This document shows, one piece after another, positions 58,828-64,000 of a stretch of 64,000 bases of DNA; position 1 is the stretch's first letter, and each line of letters starts with the position of its first letter. The stretch is from Serripes groenlandicus (lineage: Eukaryota > Mollusca > Bivalvia > Cardiida > Cardiidae). Below the pieces are notes generated by a model that made no database searches, was not told the DNA's origin, and worked only from the letters and a program-made list of their open reading frames with translations. The translations under genes and the position numbers were made by a program. The DNA lies in the NCBI GenBank assembly GCA_031761405.1, contig JASEVX010000017.1, positions 12,596,043 to 12,660,042 of the forward strand, in the 5' to 3' direction.

Positions 58828-60621
58828 AGACAGTAACGCTTTCTTCTCGCATATGTCCGGTTTTTGGAAGGTGATTATTGTGTAATAACATCATTCCTTT
58901 TCGTTTGTATCATGACCCCATTCACATATACCTTATACCAATTATATATACGCTAATCAATATAGTGCGATAAATTAAAATTAAAATCTTCCTAATAGTC
59001 TTCTCATGTACAATCAGTTTGATGAAGAAAATAAATTGGACACAATATTTTCAATTTAAAAATGTATTTGTGGCTTTTAAAATCAATTTCATTTTACATT
59101 ATTATGTATATTCATACACGACACGCTTTTGTGAACAACTCCAATACATAGGACCAGAGGTATAAACGAATTAGGTCAAGTCGTGGACTGACCTTTTTGT
59201 CAAATTAATAAGATAGAACAAATCGTAAGACATGTCGTGGAGAAAGAAAATTATGTTGTTATGTTTCCCAATTATGGATGACTGTTCAGGTTAAAAGGAG
59301 CTAACACGTGTTGAGACAATGTTTATTACGACATTTTATAACCGAGTGCACAGCCTCGATTTTATTTTCTATCAGATCTTTTTATTCGGTTGCATTAGTA
59401 AGGCAGTGGTTATTCCTCGTTAGCCATATAGAACACTACAATTAGTATTTATAAAAAGTTATACTATCCAACATGTAACAAATTGTTTAGATCCATTAAT
59501 CTATAAGTAAATATTTGCATTAAATTTATATTTTGTTTTGCTGCGTACAACAGACTATAGGCATCACGACACTTTTGGACATATACTTGTATATACACAT
59601 TATTTGATATACGAATATCCATAGATTTGTCCAAATGTTTTCAAAATCATCTGCTGCAGACTGTTGTATTTGGGAAAGGGTTAATTATAGTTGCTGTTAT
59701 TGCCAGTAAAATTTTAGCGGAGTTAAAGTGGGGACAATAAAAGATCATTTGTTCTAACTAAAATAAATTAGGATCGAATTTAACGGACAACAACAAACCA
59801 TTGAATTATTAAATGTTTTATTTTATTTAAATCAATATCTATTCTAAATAAGTAATTTCAGTTATGGATTGTAAATGATTTCAAAATCGTCCGCTGCAAG
59901 TTTCATAACACATTTGATGGATGAGGATCATTGTATTCTACTGATGAAGGCGTAATTCCGAAATGATATAGTATAAAAGTTTTAACTAAACAACAATTGC
60001 TTGTTTGATTTAATATTATATTTGTTTTAATTATTTTATTTATTCTTTTTATAGTATTTTTTTGCAAAGTAAAAACGTTTTAATGACTTAATTCTTTGTT
60101 TCTTTTTTTTTCAACCATATTGGTCTCGTTTGCTCCTATCCGCATATCCTAACCAAGGTGTATAATTATTGACAACATTTGAACACATTGTTGCGTCTGT
60201 ATGTGGGAAAGGGTTTACTTACTTAAGAATAATTCAATTACGTTTAGTTTAAACATATTTTATTGCCGAAATAACATGTGAAATTTTACAAACATACATA
60301 TTTATACACAGTAAAACAATTATATATAGGCAAAAGGGTTTAGCCACAAGTTCTCTCAACTTAGGAAAGGCCATTTCCTAAAATTTGCCTTTCAATCTAT
60401 TAATGTCTTCTATTACAATAGATGTTTACATGTATGTGTGAAGCAATTTTTATGTTTTGAAGACATTTGTTCGTTCCAGTTTAGTAGTTTTGCTTTGTTT
60501 TAATTATCACATGAACACTGTGTGTAACATTACTGACGTCGACTATTTTCGTACATAGAAACTAATCGGTATTAAGACCTGACGCTATATAATATCTGAA
60601 ATGTAATAATCAAATATAAAT
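58828..60621. other. 3' flank of paralogue B
   Basis: Matches the 3' flank of paralogue A with small indels. It includes a TTAA-type MITE remnant (about 59560-59690, AAATCATCTGCTGCAGACTG to TTTGGGAAAGGGTTAA) and no supported gene. Confidence 0.4.
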
Positions 60622-60892
60622 GAGCCGTCCCGCGAGAAAACCATCATCGTGAACTCTGAGTAAAGTATCAACCCGGATCATTCTAAGCATGCCGCGGGTG
60701 CTTACCCGGATAGACACGTTTTGCCTCCTGTGGGTTTTCTGTTTTAGGAATCATTACTTTATACGTCTATCCCCCTGTCCCCCTGAGACGGAATATGTCG
60801 ATCCGGATCAGTCTGCGCGGACTGTACAGGCTGCTATAGGTCGATACATTACACAGAGGCCATACAGTTGGTTTTTCTCGAGGGACGGCTCA
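60622..60892. mobile_element. foldback MITE, complete copy in duplication B
   Basis: GAGCCGTCCCGCGAGAAAACC at the left and TTTTTCTCGAGGGACGGCTC at the right. It shows what the shortened copy at 30165-30362 has lost. Confidence 0.85.
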
Positions 60893-61673
60893 AATTATAA
60901 GATCTGCAATGTAATCATTACATATAAATCATGTGTTCATTCTCATTGATAATCTTCTTTTTTTCGTCACACTTGTATCAGTGACCAGGTGTTTATTCAG
61001 ATTTACCCAACAGAACGGTCGATGAAGGTGGTAAGCCGAATCAACCAATCAGATCACAGCTTTAAAGTATCACAAGCCCGAATGCTTAAAGTGTGTTATG
61101 TTATCTGAATACACCTCATCTCGTATTGGACCGACATCTCCCGCAATATTGTTGTTATACTTTCAGGTCAAATTACGCCAAATACATCCGCTTAAATGCT
61201 GACCCAAATAGTCCCTAAAAAATCCTTTGTTTGCGTAGACACCAGAATGCATTGAATATATGACATTTAGTTTTAAATAATTGTAAATGTGTATAGGATG
61301 TATTGGAAATGATTGATTTGATCTCTTTTTGTATTTTGACCTTGTTTGAAAGTGAAAGTAGATAATGCTAAACACCGGTTTTGTCCGGGCCGGATTTGGT
61401 CCAAAATGACGGTAACCATTTTCGCTTAGTGGATTCTTTCTTGCATAATGCATGACCCCCCATTTTCTTTAGAATGTTTAAAAGCTTAGAGGTAATTCTT
61501 TTCAATGATATATGGTGTTCTACGTGAGAAACGCTTAGAAAGTTTGACAATTGAGGACTGGTCGATTTATATAGAAACAAAGGAGGACTTTATTTGGTGT
61601 ATTGTAACCTTTTATATTAGCATAAGCGATCAAATACGTCCCTTTTTCGTCTGACGGGCAACAACCTTCAAAT

Positions 61674-61972
61674 GATTGATTGATTGGAGCTTAACGCCGT
61701 TTTCAACATTTTTCCAGTATAAGCACGCCGGCCAGTTCACCGACTCATTTGTTTCCTGGTGTTATCACCCCGGTTCACCACACAACAGTCTTTCCAAGCA
61801 GCTGACAGCTTTTTCACATATACTGTCAGACCATTGGTGGAAGACGAATGACGCTAGTCGTATTTACTTTTATCAAACCTCAGAAAAAACTGTTGGTCGA
61901 GCTGGGGTTCGAATTCACAACCCTGGATTAACAGCCCGCGTCGCTATCGACTGAGCTACCAGGGTCCAGCAG
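61674..61972 (-). mobile_element. full-length tRNA-derived SINE, family 1, copy B
   Basis: Minus-strand head with A box TAGCTCAGTCGATAGCGACG and B box AATTCGAACCCC; tail AACGGCGTTAAGCTCCAATC. Duplicate of 33567-33862. Confidence 0.85.
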
Positions 61973-62149
61973 CAACCTTCAAATGAAAAAATACATTTAT
62001 GTTCGTAAGGAGACAACTCCTTTCACCATATCAATACAATTATTTATCGGAACTGCTACTGCGCTGTTTTCTTGATCACCGGATTTCTTCTCATAGTAAT
62101 CCTTCAAGTATAAATCAATCACGAAACTGAAATCAACAAATCCACAAAT

Positions 62150-63065
62150 CACTTAAATACGACGATCACACGAACATGACGATCACTCGAATACGACGAT
62201 CAATCGAACATAACGATAACTCAAATTCGACGATCACTCAAACACGACGATCACTCGAATACTACGATCAATCGAATACGACGATCACTCAAACACGACG
62301 ATCACTCGAATACGACGATCACTCGAACACGACGATCACTCAAACACGACGATCATTCGAATACGACGATCACTCAAACACGTTGATCACTCGAACACGA
62401 CGATCACTCGAACACGATGATCACTCAAACACGACGATCACTTAAACACAACAATCACTCGAACACGATGATCACTCGAACTCGACGATCACTCAAACAC
62501 GACGATCACTCAAACACGACGATCACTCGAATACGACGATCACTCGAACACGACGATCACTCAAACACGACGATCACTCAAACATGACGATCACTCAAAC
62601 ACGACGATCACTCAAACACGACGATCACTCGAACACGACGATCATTCGAACACGACGATCACTCGAACTCGACGATCACTCAAACACGACGATCACTCAA
62701 ACACGACGATCACTCAAACATGACGATCACTCAAACACGACGATCCCTCGAACACGAGGATCACTCGAACACGACGATCACTTGAACATCACGATCACTC
62801 GAATACGACGATAACTCGAACACGACGATCAATCGAACATGACGATAACTCAAACACGACGATCCCTCGAACACGAGGATCACTCGAACACGACGATCAC
62901 TTGAACATCACGATCACTCAAACACGACGATCACTCAAACACGACGATCACTCAACCATGACGATCACTCAAACACGACGATCCCTCGAACACGAGGATC
63001 ACTCGAACACGACGATCACTCTAACATAACGATAACTCAAATTCGTCGATCACTCGAACACGACG
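62150..63065. repeat. 17-bp satellite, copy B
   Basis: Same unit as 34146-34915. Local higher-order copies are visible: a block with GATCCCTCGAACACGAGGAT recurs at about 62743, 62862 and 62981, spaced 119 bp (seven units). Confidence 0.95.
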
Positions 63066-63823
63066 ATGTGAAATAATGTACATTATTTCTGATGACGGGG
63101 CTTGTAATATTCTTATGACGTGGCAATGTCCACATATATTCAATATCTCTGTCTGACACCTGCCACATTATATGAGTGCAGACTGTGATGTAATTGTTTA
63201 GTCTAACCCTAGATAAACTAGCTTGGTTGACTGTTAAAGCAGACTGGCCTTGCCGGCGTCGGAGTCTCAACATGTTTCTATGCTTATTAAACTATTATGT
63301 TTCAACTGATCAAGATTGAAACCGCTTACAGGGACAATGTGGAACCGTTTTGTATGGTAAATTCCTTTTAGTTCTAATTGACCGTTGTCGTTAATTAACA
63401 GTCATTGTCGTTAGTTTCCACCACAATTTCCTTTACAAATTCTCTCCACACAAGGACGGCACGAAATTCAGGTTTTAAACACATCCCCGGTCATCCTCTT
63501 TCAAATATGAAAACCTTCACCAGTTTCGGGATGTTGAATTTTAGATGTCATATGGACTACTTCTCTGGTACCAGGACTCGGTAGTGATGTTTTGGACACT
63601 TCTTGTCAGGTAGAGTCTCTGTTACCAGGACTCTTCACCTGTTGCCTAATACAAAGGAAATCCAGAGGAGCAGTGGCCATACTTCGCCAAACAGAAAAAA
63701 CTATAACCTCATATTGCTGACATTGCCTTTGTAAATCAATGAATAAAGAATTAGTTTAGTATGTAATATAGCATTTGTCCTCTGTAAATGAAACTAGCTG
63801 CCGTGTTGAGTGTTATTATGCCA
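63066..63823. other. 758-bp non-repetitive insertion within the 17-bp satellite
   Basis: The satellite stops at GACGAT and resumes at ACGATAACTCAAATTCG. The interior has two copies of a CTCTGGTACCAGGACTC/CTCTGTTACCAGGACTC motif (63561, 63617) and an AATAAA near 63742. A 78-codon minus frame has no motif. The origin is unknown. Confidence 0.5.
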
Positions 63824-64000
63824 CAACGATAACTCAAATTCGTCGATCACTCGAACACGACGATAACTCAAAAAGATGATCACTCGAACACGACGATAAA
63901 CTGAACACGTGGATCACTCGAACATGATGATCACTCAAACTCGACGATCACTCGAACATGATGATCACTCGAACATGATGATCACTCAAACTCGACGATC
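63824..64000. repeat. 17-bp satellite, continuation to the window edge
   Basis: GATCACTCGAACATGAT and GATCACTCAAACTCGAC units. The array is open at the window end. Confidence 0.93.

Larger units (their letters stand above)
52786..63065 (+). repeat. segmental duplication, copy B
   Basis: Direct-orientation partner of 23576-34915. It lacks the 2.46-kb TIR element of copy A. It has its own insertions at 54233-54495 (foldback MITE), 54847-55823 (Helentron-like) and 56378-56600 (TTAA MITE), each with a matching uninterrupted sequence in copy A. Confidence 0.92.

Overview
This is a eukaryotic, animal-type window: AT-rich, with spliced genes and very dense repeats. The tRNA-derived SINEs with GCGTTAAAC...CAATCAATC tails, the elements ending in GGGCCATCATGGCCCTCTTG, and a PAN+SRCR secreted protein all fit a bivalve mollusc. 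That assignment comes from general familiarity with such repeats, not from a search. No bacterial-style operon, rRNA gene, standalone tRNA gene or CRISPR array is visible.

Protein genes. (1) A minus-strand 307-codon reading frame runs off the left edge (1-921), starting at an ATG with an in-frame stop just upstream. It looks like a disordered, basic/serine-rich protein that I do not recognise. (2) Two paralogous four-exon genes (25883-28601 and 55975-58827, plus strand) each encode a small secreted protein: signal peptide, PAN/apple-like domain, one SRCR domain (227 and 229 aa). I assembled both from GT/AG junctions that keep frame. They lie in two direct copies of a roughly 10-11 kb segmental duplication (about 23576-34915 and 52786-63065). 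The SRCR-encoding last exon has changed mostly at amino-acid-altering positions, while the exon encoding most of the PAN domain is almost unchanged.

Mobile DNA. 1-23 kb is mostly repeats: a 61-bp satellite, a 4.3-kb array of 32-bp units holding two copies of an APE-type LINE (one flanked by a 215-bp direct duplication), Helentron-like non-autonomous elements (14449-16256, 17330-18872), and a 5'-truncated LINE with a 17-bp target duplication (20383-22491) that contains a fragment of a second retroelement. Copy A of the duplication carries a 2.46-kb terminal-inverted-repeat element (30652-33112) absent from copy B. It encodes a decayed protein with PIN/FEN-nuclease-like motifs and a CXC cysteine region. 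Copy B carries insertions absent from copy A: a Helentron-like element just upstream of its SRCR gene, a TTAA-flanked MITE in intron 1, and a 260-bp foldback MITE.

Between the duplicates (35-52.8 kb) are a 28-bp minisatellite that seems to have grown out of a decayed coding exon, an unusual array with inverted GGTCTAAGGGA/TCCCTAGACC motifs, a 108-bp and a 71-bp satellite, several SINEs and MITEs, and about 3.4 kb (48973-52369) in which I see no supported gene. The window ends inside a 17-bp satellite.
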